From NCBI RefSeq assembly GCF_024166365.1, contig NC_064822.1, forward strand, positions 103,536,823-103,600,822: DNA of 64,000 nt. The letters run 5' to 3'. Both the position numbers and the translations under genes were made by a program. This DNA is from Elephas maximus indicus (lineage: Eukaryota; Chordata; Mammalia; Proboscidea; Elephantidae). The notes below the pieces were generated by a model, which was not told the origin of the DNA, did no database searches, and saw only the letters and a program-made list of their open reading frames with translations. The stretch's first letter is position 1. Every line of letters starts with the position of its first letter. This document shows positions 10,490-23,270 of this stretch, one piece after another.

Positions 10490-10930
10490 ATTTTAAAATT
10501 TTTATTGTGCATTAGGTGATAGTTTACAGAGGAAATTCATTTCCCATTACATAGTGTGTACAAAACATGTTCCCTGACATTGGGTTCATTCCCCACAATG
10601 TGTCAACTTTTTCCCGATTTCAGTCCTAGATTTCAAATTTCCTTTCATCTTGATTTTCTATCCCTTCCTCTTTTTTCACCTTTGCTTTTGGGCAAATGTT
10701 GCCCTTTGGATCTTATATAATTTAACGTTCAAAGGAGCACGCTCCTCTTCAGTGTTATTGTTTATTTTATGTGCCTGTGTATGGTTTGGCAGAAAGGAGG
10801 TCTCTGGGAATAGTTTTAGTTCTGGATCAGAAGGGTGTCTTAAGGTCATAGTCTCAGGGGTTTCTCCAGTCTCTGTCCAACCAGTAAGTCTGATCTTTTT
10901 TTGTGAATTTGATTTTTTGTTCTTCTTCCT
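10490..10930 (-). mobile_element. Old L1 3'-end fragment, internally deleted
   Basis: It begins at the poly-A side (ttttattgtgcattaggtg) and carries the block seen in other spacers up to gatttgattttttgttctt. Then it jumps to a copy of the distal flank (cctcccatgaggttgaag). Comparison with J3 shows about 350 bp missing, with cttc available at both ends of the junction. Confidence 0.65.
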
Positions 10931-11004
10931 CCCATGAGGTTGAAGTCATAATTTTTAAATGTTTATCAGTATGCTATCTTTGATATAATATTCACCAAGC
11001 ATAC

Positions 11005-11900
11005 TTTTTTTAATAATTTTTATTGTGCTTTAAGTGAAGTTTATAAATCAAGTCAGTCTCTCACACAAAAACCCATACAAAATTTGCTACATGCTCCCAA
11101 TTACTTCCCCCCATGAGACAGCCCGCTCCCTCCTTCCACTCTCTCTTTTCGTGACCATTTTGCCAGCTTCTAAGCCCCTCTACCCTTGAATCTCCCCACC
11201 AGGCAGGAGATGCCAACATTGTCTCAAGTGTCCACCTAAACCAAATAGCTCACGCCTCACCAGCATCCCTCTCCAACCCATTGTCCAGTCCAATCCACGT
11301 CGACGAGCTGGCTTCAGGGATGCTTCCTGTAGTGGGCCAACAGAAGGTCTGGTGGCCATGACCACCGGGGTCCTTCCAGTCTCAGTAAGACCATTAAGTC
11401 TAGTCTTTTTATAAGAATTTGGGGTCTGCATTCCACTGTCCTCCTGCTCCCTCAGAGGTTCTCTGTTGTGTTCCCTGTCAGGGCAGTCATCAGTTGTGGC
11501 CGAGCACCATCTAGTTATTCTGGTCTCAGGATGATGTAGTCTCTGGTCCATGTAGCCCTTTCTGTCTCTTGGGCTCATTATTATCCTGTGTTCTTGGTAT
11601 TCTTCATTCTCCTTTGATCCAGGTGGGTTGAGACTCATTGATGAATCTTAGATGCCGTTTGCTAGCATTTAAGACCCCAGATGCCACTCTTCAAAATAGG
11701 ATGCAGAATGTTTTCTTAATAGTTTTATTATGCTGATGGACTTAGATGTCCCCTGAAACCATGGTCCCCAAACCCCTGCCCCTGCTACGCTGACCTTCAA
11801 AGCATTCAGTTTATTGAGGAAACTGCTTTGCTTTGGTTTAGTCCAGTTGTGCTGACCTTCACTGTGTTGAGTGTTGTCCTTCCCTTTACCCAAAGTAGTT
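11005..11900 (-). mobile_element. 5'-truncated L1 3'UTR insertion
   Basis: The block is flanked by a 10-bp target duplication ccaagcatac (10995-11004 and 11901-11910) and starts with a poly-T, the reverse of an L1 poly-A. The body matches the 3'UTR of the L1 at 55841 (reverse-strand words catggaccagagactacatc and actggaaggacc). It is found only in this spacer, so it is younger than the duplications. The 152-codon open frame inside it is chance. Confidence 0.9.
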
Positions 11901-12268
11901 CCAAGCATACATTTAAAAAATTTTTTTGGATAATAAAGTGTTGCTCAGTCTACAGCAAGTGTGACAGCATGGCATGGATACAATACAGTATGGCATTTGT
12001 TGTTCTCTTTCAGTGATCGTTTTCACTACATTAAAAACAAAAGGTTAACTAGGTCATATTGTCCTCATTAATGTTAGCCAATATTTTCCAGTTTTAGAGA
12101 AATCGAATTTAAATTATCAGAAGTTTACATACACCGAAGTGATGTGTCAATCTCCCCTGCTTTTTTGAAATCTTATATTTATGAGTAATTTTCTTGGTGC
12201 CTTGTTTAACTTGACTTCAGGGAGGAAAGTCACCCATCTCTCCCCCACAAAAAAAAAAAAGGAGGGGC

Positions 12269-12389
12269 GGAAATTGCAAATGTACCACAATACCCCACAA
12301 GAGCTAGGATATCGAGACTCCCTCTTTCAGGAAATTGCAAATGTACCCTAATACCCCAAGAGGGCTAGGATGTCAAGACTCCGTCTTTC
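12269..12389 (+). repeat. 60-bp local tandem duplication
   Basis: A segment starting ggaaattgcaaatgtacc and ending ctccctctttc is present twice in a row, with some divergence. Other spacers carry one copy. Confidence 0.8.
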
Positions 12390-13109
12390 TCCTCTAGTTC
12401 TTAGAATTCCTTTTATGTACTGTTCAATATGTTTCGGTGCAGTGATTCCAGTAGTAGATCTATTGAACTACCTAGGAGTAAGCCAAGGGGATAAGTGTCT
12501 GGCCACAGTTGTTGGCAGTTCTATTTAAAATGGGAAAATTCAACATCTCTTCCACTGTGAGCCTTATTACCAATTCCAGCCCAACAGGAGAATTCCCACT
12601 GACATATTATTTTACTTTCTTAGAGCTAATAAAAGTCATACAACACGTACAATTTTATATGCAGATTTTTTACTTAAACTATAGAGTTGGTACTTTTTAT
12701 GTTAATGAACCCCCTTTTTAAATACCAGTTTTAATTATTTTAGTAATCTATTAAGCATATATTCCAAAGTGTACTTAGCAATTTTCCATCAATTTTAATA
12801 GTTCACTCTTAAAATTAACTTCCTCAAATATTTTAGAATACAGTTCAAGGCAGCATTTTCAGATTTTAAGATAACAATATACAAAAAAGCTCAGTATAAA
12901 GAGATTATTTTGGTATTTGTAATTAGACTGAGAATTGGAATTATTGGATCGGTACATATAATGTTTGTTAAGCTTCTTGACAAATATTGGTAGATTAATT
13001 TGCAGAGTGTTTTATTTACCACTTTACTGTGATTCTAACAATGTCTATAATCCTCAGTCTCCCTACTGTAACCTGTATTAGATATACTGCATTCAAAACA
13101 CTGACATGC

Positions 13110-13480
13110 CAATCATATGTTTGCAAGAGATACAAATACACAATTTGCGAAAGGGGAAACAGTTGTCCAGTAAATATACAAAAGTATTCACTCTAGTGTA
13201 TGTAAAATGTAAGTTAAAATGTAATATAATTTTTGATCAATAAATTTTAAAGAATAAGTTTACCAGTGTAGCCGATATTAGTGAGAATCTAAAGAGATAA
13301 GCCTATGCATAAGTTTTAGGCAAAAGTGTAAACTGGTTCAACATTTCTGGAAATGATGTGATACTATACATCAAACTTTATGTTCTTTACCCCAGAATTA
13401 CTAGGTTAAAAAAAGTATTCAGACGTTCCGTCAAATTTTAGGTACAGCACTGTTTATCAGAGAGTTACTCATGATAGCAA
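13110..13480 (+). mobile_element. Ancient L1 ORF2 remnant (J1)
   Basis: Equivalent of 3095-3490, with the words acaatttgcgaaaggggaaac, agaatctaaagagataag and tttatcagagagttactc. It is non-coding. Confidence 0.5.
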
Positions 13481-13668
13481 AGAAGCAGATATACTGTACT
13501 CTTTAACTGTTTACCTGTTTGATTAAGTAGTTTGATTAAGGTAAACACACTCTATTGTATATTATAATCCATATTTAGAAATAAGATTTGGAAAGCTATT
13601 TAATGTGAAGAAAGTCTACATATTAAAATCCTAATTTAAAAAGATACAAAACTAAATTCAGAGTTAAC

Positions 13669-13840
13669 CCACTGTTTATCAATATTTAATGTGCATATGA
13701 AATGCTTGGGACTGTGACTGAATGTAAATCCGTGTTCAGTAAATCTGGCCTGGGGCCTAAGAGTTTGCATTTCTAGCAAGTTCCCCAATGTGTTAATAAT
13801 ACTGGTCTGTAGACTATATTTGAGTATCAAGGGTTAATCA
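13669..13840 (+). mobile_element. MER5A-like hAT DNA transposon (J1)
   Basis: Same MER5A word order as at 3622, including the near-terminal tttgagtatcaaggg, a match to the element end TTTGAGWANCA. Confidence 0.75.
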
Positions 13841-14354
13841 ATTTTGAGAAGAAAATTTAGTAGATAGACAAATAGACAGAAAGATAGATAGACAAATAGG
13901 TTTAAAGGAAAAATAACTAAACACCAGAGTATTCTCTAAATGGGATAAGTTAGAGGGCATTTTATTTTATTTATGAATTTCTTTTACTTGAGCCTGTGCT
14001 ACTTTTGTTCTAACACTTTTTTCTTAATTTAGTAGATACTCAATATAGAAACATAGAGAATTTTCTTGAAAAGACCAAATAATAGAAATGATACATAATA
14101 CTGTCCATCCAAAGATAACTGCTATTTATTCTTAGGACATATTTTTTCATATACACATATATACAGACACACTTACAAAAAAAATAAATGTGTGTACATG
14201 ATTCATATACAACATTCTCAGATTATATATATATAACTTTTATAATGAGATAAATGAGTGAAATAAAAATAATTTAAATTTTGCATAGGTTTCCTATAGA
14301 AAAACAATGTTTTAGATCTGTTTGATGGGGTAGCTACTAACGATTTGTGACTAA

Positions 14355-14879
14355 TTAAAGATGTGACAGTCTGTTTCTACAAAGATTTGTTGTTGTTATT
14401 GTGCAGCCAACTCGTAGTGACCCTACGTACAACAGAAGGAAACAGTGCCTGGTCCTGCATCATCCTCAAAACCATTGTTAAGCTTGAGCCAATTGTTGCA
14501 CCCACTTTGTCAATCCATCTCCTTTAGGGTCTTCCTCCTTTGCACTGATGCTCTACTTTACCCAGCACGATGTCCTTCCCCAGGGAATAGTACCTCCTGA
14601 TAGCATGTTGGAAGTGTGTGAGAGGAACTCTCACCATTCTTGCTTCTAAGGAGCATTCTGGCTGTAGTTCTCCAAACTCAGATTTGTTCAGTCTTCTGGC
14701 AATCCACGATATAGTCAATATCCTTGGCCAATACCATAATTCTAAGGCATCAATTCTCCTTCGGTCTTCCTCACTCATTGTCCGCAAGGATTTAAAGACT
14801 TGGAAACTGTATGGGGAAGTTCTACCGTCCTATAGGATTGGTATGAGTCGGAATCGACTCAACAGCAGTGGGTTTTTTT
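14355..14879 (+). mobile_element. AfroSINE split by RTE (J1)
   Basis: RTE insert 14389-14781, minus strand, between SINE halves. Its reverse-strand 87-codon frame (MSEEDRRRIDALELWYWPRI at the start) is a clear match to the BovB/RTE reverse transcriptase C-terminus. The target word is diverged on both sides (ctacaaagattt and ccgcaaggattt). Confidence 0.83.
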
Positions 14880-17227
14880 ATTATGACTCAATACATGATA
14901 CACTTCATTAGAAGTTTCTCAAAATAAATTTTAATCACTAAGCATACAAACTTGTGAAGAGCTATTGTGTAATTTGAAATATATATGGATTCATTGTACA
15001 AGAAATATTTGATTGCTAGGTTTAGGCAAATGACTGGTTATTGGATTTCTTTCCTTTAAATTTGTTATTCTTATTTACTCATAAACTCATATGTACACAA
15101 CAAATTAACCTGGGTGAAATTGCCTAAGAATTACAGAGAGAAAACAAAACACTCAGAGTATTAGTTGAAAACTATTTCTTATAAAGAGTACAGTTAAATA
15201 TCCATTGTTTTCTCTGTCTCCTAGAAACTTTTTAATCAAGATTTCACATTTGATTGTCCTAGTCTTTGCTTCAACCCAGAAGTTCCAAAGATCACACTTA
15301 AAAGAAGCCTACCGGTATTTAAAAATTGCTTCATTCTTGTCTACAGTGTCTGACTTCAAGTTGTGACTCCAGAGAATAACTAGCACTGCCTCAACTGTCC
15401 TCTGGGGTACCACTGATACCTACAAGACAAACCACAAGCTTCCTAAGCACACCTGCTCTGAGGGTTAGTTAGACCATACTATCCTATATATGGCAGGGAC
15501 AAGAAAAGCAGAGGAACAAAAGAAGAGATGCCAGGATGATGGTGTTTGAGACCACTTGAAAAAAAAAAAAAGAACTCTCATGGCCATTTCACTTCAATAG
15601 TGTAGAATCCAAGAAAGCATTTCATTATCACCAGAATTTTATAACCTCAATCATAAAGCCAGTTATAGAAAATACATTCTCAACAAATTTTATTCTAGTA
15701 ATTGAATCAAATAAAAGACCATGCAGCCACATCAATGTCTTTTGGAGAAGATGTGCAGGTAATATATATTTGAGTCATGGGAAGGGAATAAGGATGTGTG
15801 GCTGGCTGAACAGTTGAAAAGTAGGAACTCAAATTTCCCCATGGTTGGGTTTTGGGATTATTGGAAATAGGGTACCAAAAGAACGACCAGGACTAAGAAA
15901 TGGACTTGGCTACCATGATAAATCCTACAAATGTCCAAAAGGTGTGATTCTTCCACAATAGAACCCAGCTTGAACTGATGGCTAACATTCAGTGTTCAAA
16001 AAGTCAGAGCATTTTATAAACCAGACCAGAAAGCTGGGCCAAAACCAAAGTCAAGGTATATAGAAGAGTCCAGCACTTGAATACTAGAAGAGTCTTGGGA
16101 TGAAGGCCAAAGGGTGAATGCAGATACCTGAACAAATGAGATATACAGGACTGAATGTTCTATCCTTCTATTTTAAGAAGGTGTCTTGGATTCTGTAAAG
16201 AAAAATTATTTACTAAGAACCTCTTTCTGTGGGGACAGGGAGCAGACTCTCCTGGTGATTCCCTAATAATTCAGGTGTCCTGGCAAGCTATCAAAGTTCT
16301 AGGAGCACGGGTTCCTGAAATTCTACTCCTTCTTTGCCTTTTTCGTACTCTGCTGGGTGAGTGATCCATATCATGGTACCACCTCAAATCCCCTCCTCTT
16401 ATTTGCCTAGGGGTTCAGCCCTTTAGAGGATATACATGCATTCCAGAAAGTGATTTCATTGCTGGACTTAGGGGGGTCCATCTTCTTTTTCCCTTGCCCT
16501 CTCTTGGGACCGGCTACCCTTTACTTCTGAGTGACTTTACCCTCAGTAGCTTCAAGGTACTTATTCCTTCTACAGGGAAGGTTTCATTGCAATTCCAAAG
16601 GCCAAGGTGCCTTTCAACTGGGGAGGAACGAAAAGGAGAGCAGGGATTTCAAGTGCTTTATTGTACCCTTTTCCCTAAAAGGTAGTAATAATGGCAAGAA
16701 CAACTTTAACTCTGATAGAGTATCATCCTGCATGGGGATTTACTCTTTTTTCTTAGGCTGCAATTATGATTTCAAATAATAATGATGACAATTTACAGTG
16801 AGCAATATTGTAGAGGTTTTCAAAGTATACTTATTATATGGTATATTTAATTCTTATAAAACCTAACAGGGTGGTATATTATTCTAGTTTTCAGAATGTA
16901 AGCAAAGATCTAAGAGCCTACATCCTTAGTCATTGCATCACATTGCCTACCCAAGTTTTGGGCTACAGTTATTGAGAAATGTGCATGTTCTATCAAACAT
17001 ATGTTGCTATTTCTCAAAACTGATCCTTTGAATGGCCTGCTACCTCAATATAAATGTCCTTCCATTCCCTGGCTGCTTTGAGACATCATTCTCACCTTTA
17101 AAATTTTTGCTCAGCTACCTTCAGTGTGCTGACATTACTGACTTGTTCTACATCACACTTGGAGCTCCCATTACAGTTAATCACACTTTGATTTAATTGC
17201 TTGTTTTCATTTTTGAGTTCTTCATAC

Positions 17228-17391
17228 CAAAACCAAACTCACTGCCCCTGAGTTGATTCTGACTCATAGCAACCCTATAGGACAGAGTACAGCTTCCCCA
17301 TGGAGTTTCCAAGGAGCGCCTGGCGGATTTGAACTGCCGACCTTTTGGTTAGCAGCGGTAGCACTTAACCACTACGCCACCAGGGTTTCCG
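17228..17391 (-). mobile_element. AfroSINE, private to J1
   Basis: A complete short-type AfroSINE in minus orientation (attctgactcatagcaacc to gccaccagggtttcc). It lies about 190 bp before the B1 splice acceptor. A weak duplication gttcttc/gttcctc flanks it. No other spacer has it. Confidence 0.88.
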
Positions 17392-17599
17392 CGTTCCTCT
17401 TAGAACTATGATTTTTTAAGTATAGATGTTGTATCTTATCCATCTTTATGTTCCAAGCTACTGGCACAAAACCTGGCCCATATATTCTGGATGATTGTGA
17501 TATTAGATGAGAATCAATGTAGTGTGAAAATTGGTTGCAAGAAAATAGAAATTTCACTGCCATGTTTTTCTGTATCATTTTTAGGGATAAAACTTTGTC

Positions 17600-17806
17600 A
17601 TTGGCCTCAAGAAACCACAGCACCACATCACAGAGTTCATCCTCCTCAGGCTGTCTACTGACCGCAAGATCCAGGCTTTACTCTCTGTGCAGTGTGGTGT
17701 GTTCACTCCCATGCTAAATCCCCTCATCTATAGCTGGAAGAATAAGGAGGTGAAGGCAGCTGTGAGAAGAACACTGGGAAAATATTTAGAAAGTTTTCAA
17801 TGATAG
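17600..17806 (+). pseudogene. Olfactory receptor B1 remnant, large internal deletion
   Basis: Only the two ends of the OR remain. The 5' part matches codons 1-27 of the paralogs but its ATG has become ATT, and there is a 2-nt gain (caccacatcacag against caccatcaccgag). It then jumps at a shared word (actctctgtgcag) to the FSVQYG segment of TM7, losing about 730 bp and helices 1-6. The tail has PMLNPLIYS-type sequence and a TGA in place of the last Trp codon. The splice acceptor (AG at 17583-17584) is still present. It cannot encode a receptor. The short overlap at the join (about ctctNtgtgc) suggests microhomology-mediated deletion or slippage. Confidence 0.94.
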
Positions 17807-18740
17807 AATAAAGAAAGGTCACGAAGGGGGATTCAGAGAGTAGTTCTTGTAGCGAAACACTAAGGAGAACGTCCTGACTGCTCATTATATCAAATTTGGC
17901 AAAATAAATAAGAAATCCCTAAGAAAGCAACACAGACCTATTATGGAGTGTGTCATTGAGTTCAGCCCCACTCAGGCAAAAAAAAAAGTACATGTTTGTT
18001 TCTGTGCTTGTGTATTTGCATTTGTGTGTCTGTCTGTGTGTCTGAAGTTTGGTTTGGTGTAAACTATCTGTCATTATTTGTAGTTAAGTTTGGGAAAGGC
18101 ACTGAAAGCTATAGTTTTTCTGAATAGAAAAGTGCCTGAATCTTTGTAGGTGAAAAGTCATAATGAGTTCATAGGGGCATAGGGTAATGAGGCCTGGTTA
18201 GAGTTGCAGGAAGAGAAATCAATGAGTCACCCTGATAGGAATGAAACCCTCCCAGATATTTGCTGTTACAGAGAGCTTAATATGGGAACTAAGGCCTTTG
18301 GAGAAAACCACTCCTGGCATAACTGACCCGGTTGTACTCATTTCCCTGTTTTAAGCAGACCCACAGCCTCAGGAAGAAGGACACTTCTTAGGAAAACAGG
18401 AAGGAACAGAAGAGAAATACCAGGACAATGCAAAATCTGAGTGGATCTTATGTAATCACTTGACCAATGACTACCTGAGTCTTCAGCTGAAGGACTGAAG
18501 TTCTTTTCAGAACTTTTCCATAAGTCTCAAAGATGGGACTTGGGATGACAGGAATTTGTGGGAGTGTTTTCAAATAAGCAGATACAAGTTAGATTCTGGG
18601 CAGACTTGCAAAATAGTACACATTTGGTGGCCTCTGCCTTCCCGTTTTGAATCCTTTCCAGTCTTTGATGCTCCTGCTCCTATCTAAGTACCCGGGGACA
18701 CACTATTTCCTTGTAGGAGTCTTACATTTCCTTAGGTAAC

Positions 18741-18948
18741 CAAACCAAAAAACCAAACCCATTGCCACTGAGTTGATTCTGACTCGTAGTGACCCTATAG
18801 GACAGAGTAGAACTGCCCCATAGTGTTTCCAAGGCTCTCATCTTAATGGAAGCCAACTGCCACATCTTTCTCCCAAGGAGTGGCTGGTGGGTTCATACAC
18901 CTTTCAGTTAGCAGTCAAACGCTTAGCCATTGCACCACCAGGGCTCCT
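18741..18948 (-). mobile_element. AfroSINE, minus, ancestral (I1)
   Basis: Copy of the SINE downstream of every OR, with tail gattctgactcgtagtgacc and head caccaccagggctcc. Confidence 0.87.
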
Positions 18949-19204
18949 TTCCAAGTTGCATGATTGTCTAATAAAAATTTCCTGAAACTGAGTTTTTCTA
19001 AATGTTCTTTATCCTAATTATACATTTCTATAGCAATATATTTATTTAGATTCTATCATTGAAACATTTCCAAATATCATATAGGAGAGAAACATTTGAG
19101 CCCATTTAGTATTTTGGGATATTTTTCTCTTCCTTTTTTGGAGAATTTGAGAGATTATTGGTCAATTAATTCAGAGGCCTTTCACCTTGAGAGTATAAAT
19201 TTTT

Positions 19205-19993
19205 CCTTTTACTTTAAAATTTTTATTATGCGTTATGTGAACGTTTACAGAGAAAACGGGTTTCCTGTTTGATAGTGCTTACAAAAAGTATTCCCTGACA
19301 TTGGTTTCATTCCCCACAATGTCAGCTCTTTCCCAACTTTGGTCTGAGATTCCCAGATTCCTTTCATCTTGATTTCTACCCCTCCTTCCCTTCTCATCTT
19401 TGCTTTTGGGGAAATGTTGCCCTTTGGATCTAGTATACTTGATTATTCTAAGGAGCATCTTCTCCTTAGCCGTTATTGTATATTTTATGGGCCTGTCTAA
19501 GGTTTGGCAGAAAAGTCGGTCTCTGTGAATAGCTTCAGTTCCAGCTCAGAAGGCTGTCTTAGGGTCATAGTCTTGGAAGTTCATCCAGTCTCTGTCAGAC
19601 TAGTAAGTATGATCTTTTTTCTGAATTTGATTTTTTGTTCTACAATTTTTCTCCCACTCTGTCTGGAACCCTCTGTTGTGATCCCAGTCAGAGGGGTCAG
19701 TAGTGATAGCCAGGCACCATCTAGTTCTTCTGGTCTCTGTGTTGTATAGGGTGTGGTTCACATGGCCCATCAGTACTTTGGACTAATTACTCCTTTGAGT
19801 CATTGGCTTTCTTCACTCCCCTTTGCTACAGATGGTAAGAAACCCATAGTTGTATCTTACATAGCTGTTCTTAAGTTTTTAAGACCCCAGATACAACTCA
19901 CCAAAGTAGGATGCAGAACTTTGTCTTTTGAAATATGTTCTGCCAATTGACATAGATGTCCCCTGAGTCTATGGTCCCTTGCATTTGAGCCTA
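19205..19993 (-). mobile_element. Old L1 3'-end fragment (I1)
   Basis: The most continuous copy of the block: from the poly-A side (aatttttattatgcgttatg) through ggtttggcagaaaag, ctgtctggaaccctctg and ctttcttcactcccc to gagtctatggtccc. There is no nested insertion. The short open frames within it are not coding. Confidence 0.65.
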
Positions 19994-21299
19994 GGAACTT
20001 CCTTCCATGCTTTTGAAGTCATAATTTTAAAATGCTTATCAGTATGCTACCTTTAATATAATATTCACCAAGCATATATTTTTTGAAAAATTGTTGCTTC
20101 CTTTTTGGCTACTTTTACTCGTATTTGTATACATGTTACCACATGAAAAATTGTGGATCAATTTGGCACCTGCTCAATATTCAATTTTGAATAATAAGGT
20201 ATTGCTCTGTCGACAGCATGGCACGGATATGACACAATACAGTATGGCATTCGTTCTTCCCTTTCAGTTAGCTTTTCACTACATTAAAAACAAAAGTTTA
20301 ACTAAGGTCATGTTGTACTTATTAATGTTAGCCAATGTTTTCCAATTTTAAAGAAATTGCTTTTAAATTATCAAAAGTTTACATACACAGAAGTGACATG
20401 TCAATCTTCCGTGCTTTCACAAAATCTTGCATTTATGAGTAATTTTCTTGATGCTTCCTTTACTTGACTTCAGGGAGGGAAGTCACTCATCTCTCCCCCA
20501 CAAGGAGGGAAGGAAATTGCAAAGGTACCTCAGTACCCTACAAGGGCTAGGGCATCAAGACTCCCTTTTTCTCCTCTTGTCCCCTAGTATTCCTTTTATG
20601 TACTGTTAAGTATGTGTTGGGGTAGTGATTCCAGTAATAGACCTACTGTACCACCTGGGAGGAAGCCAAGGGAATAAGTGTCTGACCACAGTTGTTGGCA
20701 GTTCTATTTAAAATGAGAAAATTTAACATTTATTCCACTGTGAGTCCTTTTACCAATTCTACCACAACAGGAAAATTCCCATTGACATATTATTTTGCCC
20801 TTTTATGCTTAATAAAATCATACAACATGTACAATTTTATATGCAGATTTTTAACTTAAATTACATTGTCAGTACTTTCTATGTTAATGAAAACTCCTTG
20901 TAAATACCAGTTTTTTTAATTTTGAGAAACTATTAAGCATATATTCCAAAGTCTACTTAGCAAATATCCATCATTGTAAATATTTTTAAGAGTTCACTAT
21001 TAAAATTTTTTTCTCAAATATTTTAGAATACAGCTCAAGGTAGCATTTGCAGTTTTTTAAATAGCAACATATAAAATATTTTAGAATAAAGAGTTCTTTT
21101 TGGTACTTGTAATTAGACTGAGATTTGGGATTATTGGCTCAATATATGTAATTGTGAAGCATCTTGACAAGTATTGGCAGATTATTTTGCAAAATTTTTC
21201 CTTATCACTATACTGTGATGCTAGCAATGTGTGTAAATCCTCAGCCTCCCCACTGTACCTGTATTAGATACACTGCATTCAAAACACAGACATGCCAGT

Positions 21300-21700
21300 C
21301 AAATGTTTGCAAGAGATATAAATACACAATTCACAAAAGAAGAAACAGAGTTGTCCAGTAAATATATAAAAAATATTCATCCTAGTGAATGTAAAATGTA
21401 AGTTAAAACGTAATATAATTTTTGATCAATAATTTCAAAGAATAAATATTCCAATGTAGTCAATGTTGGTGAGAATCTGAAGAGATAGGTTTATTCATAA
21501 GTTTTAGGCAAAAGTGTAAACTGGTCCAACATTTCTGGAAATGATGTGATACTACGTATCAGGAGCTTTCACAAAGTTCATATTCTTTACTCCAGAATTA
21601 CTAGCTTAAAAAAGGTATTTAGATATTCCATCTAATTTTAGGTACAGCACTATTTATCAGAGTCAGTTATTCATGATAGTAAAGAAACCTATATACTGTA
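21300..21700 (+). mobile_element. Ancient L1 ORF2 remnant (I1)
   Basis: Equivalent of 3095-3490, with cacaattcacaaaagaagaaa and aactggtccaacatttctgg. No open frame. Confidence 0.5.
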
Positions 21701-21866
21701 CTCTTAACTGTTTACCAGTTTAAGTAGTTGCTTGAAGGTAAACGCATGCTATTGATTACTATAATCCATATTTAGAAATAACATTTAGAAAAGTATTTAA
21801 TGTGAGGAAAGTCCACATATTAAAATGCTAATTTAAGAAGATACAAAACTAAATGTCAGAGCTAAT

Positions 21867-22040
21867 CCACTGTTTATCAATATTTAATGTGCATATGAAA
21901 TACCTGGGGCTGTGACTGAATGTAAATCCATATTCAGCAAATCTGGCTTGGGGCCTAAGAGTCTGCATTTCTAACAAGTTCCCAGATGTGTTAATAAGGC
22001 TGGTCTGTAGACTATATTTGAGTATCAAGGGTGTAATCGA
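21867..22040 (+). mobile_element. MER5A-like hAT DNA transposon (I1)
   Basis: Same word order as the other copies: ctggggctgtgactg, ctggcttggggcctaagag, aacaagttcccagatg, tttgagtatcaaggg. Confidence 0.75.
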
Positions 22041-22082
22041 TTTTGAGAACAAAGTTAAGTAGAAAGGCAGATAGACAGACAG

Positions 22083-22262
22083 ACTGGTACATCAAAAAAA
22101 AAACCAAACTCAGTGCCGTCGAGTCGATTAAGACTCATAGTGACCCTATAGGACAGAGTAGAACTGCCCCATAGGGTTTCCAAGGAGCGGCTGGCTGGTT
22201 CAAACTGCCGACTTTTTGGTTAGCAGCTGTAGTACTCAACCACTATGCCACCACGGTTTCCA
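22083..22262 (-). mobile_element. AfroSINE, private to I1
   Basis: Minus-strand AfroSINE in the GATA/GACA-like run. It is flanked by a 12-bp duplication differing at one base (agactggtacat and agactgatacat) and has an A-rich tail at its left end. Other spacers have the empty site. Confidence 0.92.
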
Positions 22263-22767
22263 GACTGATACATAGACAAATAGATATATAGACAGATAGA
22301 CAGGTTTAAAGGAAAAATACCTAAATTCCAGAGTATTCTCGAAAAGTGATAAGAGGGCTTTTTATTTTCTTATTTATACGTTTCTTTTACATAAGCCTGT
22401 GCTATTTGTTCTAACACCTTTTTCCCCTTAATTTAGTAGATAATATAGAAGCATACAGAATTCTCTTGAAAAGGGTAAATAATAGAAATAATGAATAATA
22501 CTGTCCACTCAAACATAACTACTAGTTGTACTTAGTATATATTTTTCATATACAGGTATCTGCAGACACACGTATAAAAATACATACACATGTGTGTACA
22601 TGATTCATATACAACACTTAGATTTTGTGTATATGTATATATAACTTTTCTAATGAGGTAGATAATTGAAATAAAACTAATTTAAATTTTGCCTAGGATT
22701 CCTATAGAGAAACAATGTTTTAGATCTGAGCTGTTCGGTGTGATACATACTAACCATTTCTAGTTAT

Positions 22768-23270
22768 TTAAAGATGTGGCAGTCTGGTTCCATAAAGATT
22801 TGTTGTTGTTAGACGCAGTTGACTCATACCGACCCTACGTACAGCAAAATGAAACACTGCCCAGTCCCACACCATCCTCAAAATTGTTGTTAAGCTTGAG
22901 CCCATCATTGCAGCCACTTTGTCAATCCATCTTCTTAACCTTCTACTTTACCAAGCATGATGTCTTTCCCCAGGGACTGGTACCTCCTGATAATGTGTCA
23001 AAAGTATGTGAGACAAATTCTTGCCATTCTTGCTTCTAAGGAGATTTCTGGCCGTGCTTCTTCAAACTCAGATTTGTGCATTCTTCTGGCAGTCCATGGT
23101 ATAGTCAATACCGTTGGCCAACACCATAATTCTAAGGCATCGATTCTTCTTTCGTCTTCCTTATTCATTGTCCATAAAGATTTAAATCCTTGGAAATGCT
23201 ATGGGGCAGTTCTACTCTGTCCTATAGGATTTGTATGAGCCAGAATTGACTCGACGGCAGTGGGTTTTTT
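22768..23270 (+). mobile_element. AfroSINE split by RTE (I1)
   Basis: The cleanest copy of the nested pair. The SINE word ccataaagattt is repeated perfectly at 22790-22801 and 23172-23183 around the RTE (22802-23171, minus). SINE sequence flanks it on the left (aaagatgtggcagtctgg) and on the right (aaatccttggaaatgctatg to gacggcagtggg). Confidence 0.86.

Larger units (their letters stand above)
8975..17599. repeat. Tandem-array spacer J1 (A1 to B1)
   Basis: It holds the OR 3' flank with a (TG)n tract, a minus AfroSINE, an old L1 3' fragment that lost about 350 bp near 10927, a younger L1 3' end (11005-11900), about 1.1 kb unrecognised including a 60-bp tandem duplication, ancient L1, MER5A, an imperfect GATA/GACA run near 13858-13905, split AfroSINE/RTE, about 2.3 kb unrecognised (14880-17227) and one private AfroSINE. 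The A-type transducing L1 is absent: the pre-insertion site reads through near 16975. Confidence 0.82.

Noticed and set aside
11180-11638. A 152-codon minus-strand ORF.
   Set aside because: It lies entirely within a 5'-truncated L1 3'UTR insertion with target duplications; L1 3'UTRs do not encode protein.
14524-14787. An 87-codon frame with RT-like sequence that might suggest a host gene.
   Set aside because: It is the C-terminal fragment of an RTE LINE nested in a SINE, truncated in all copies.
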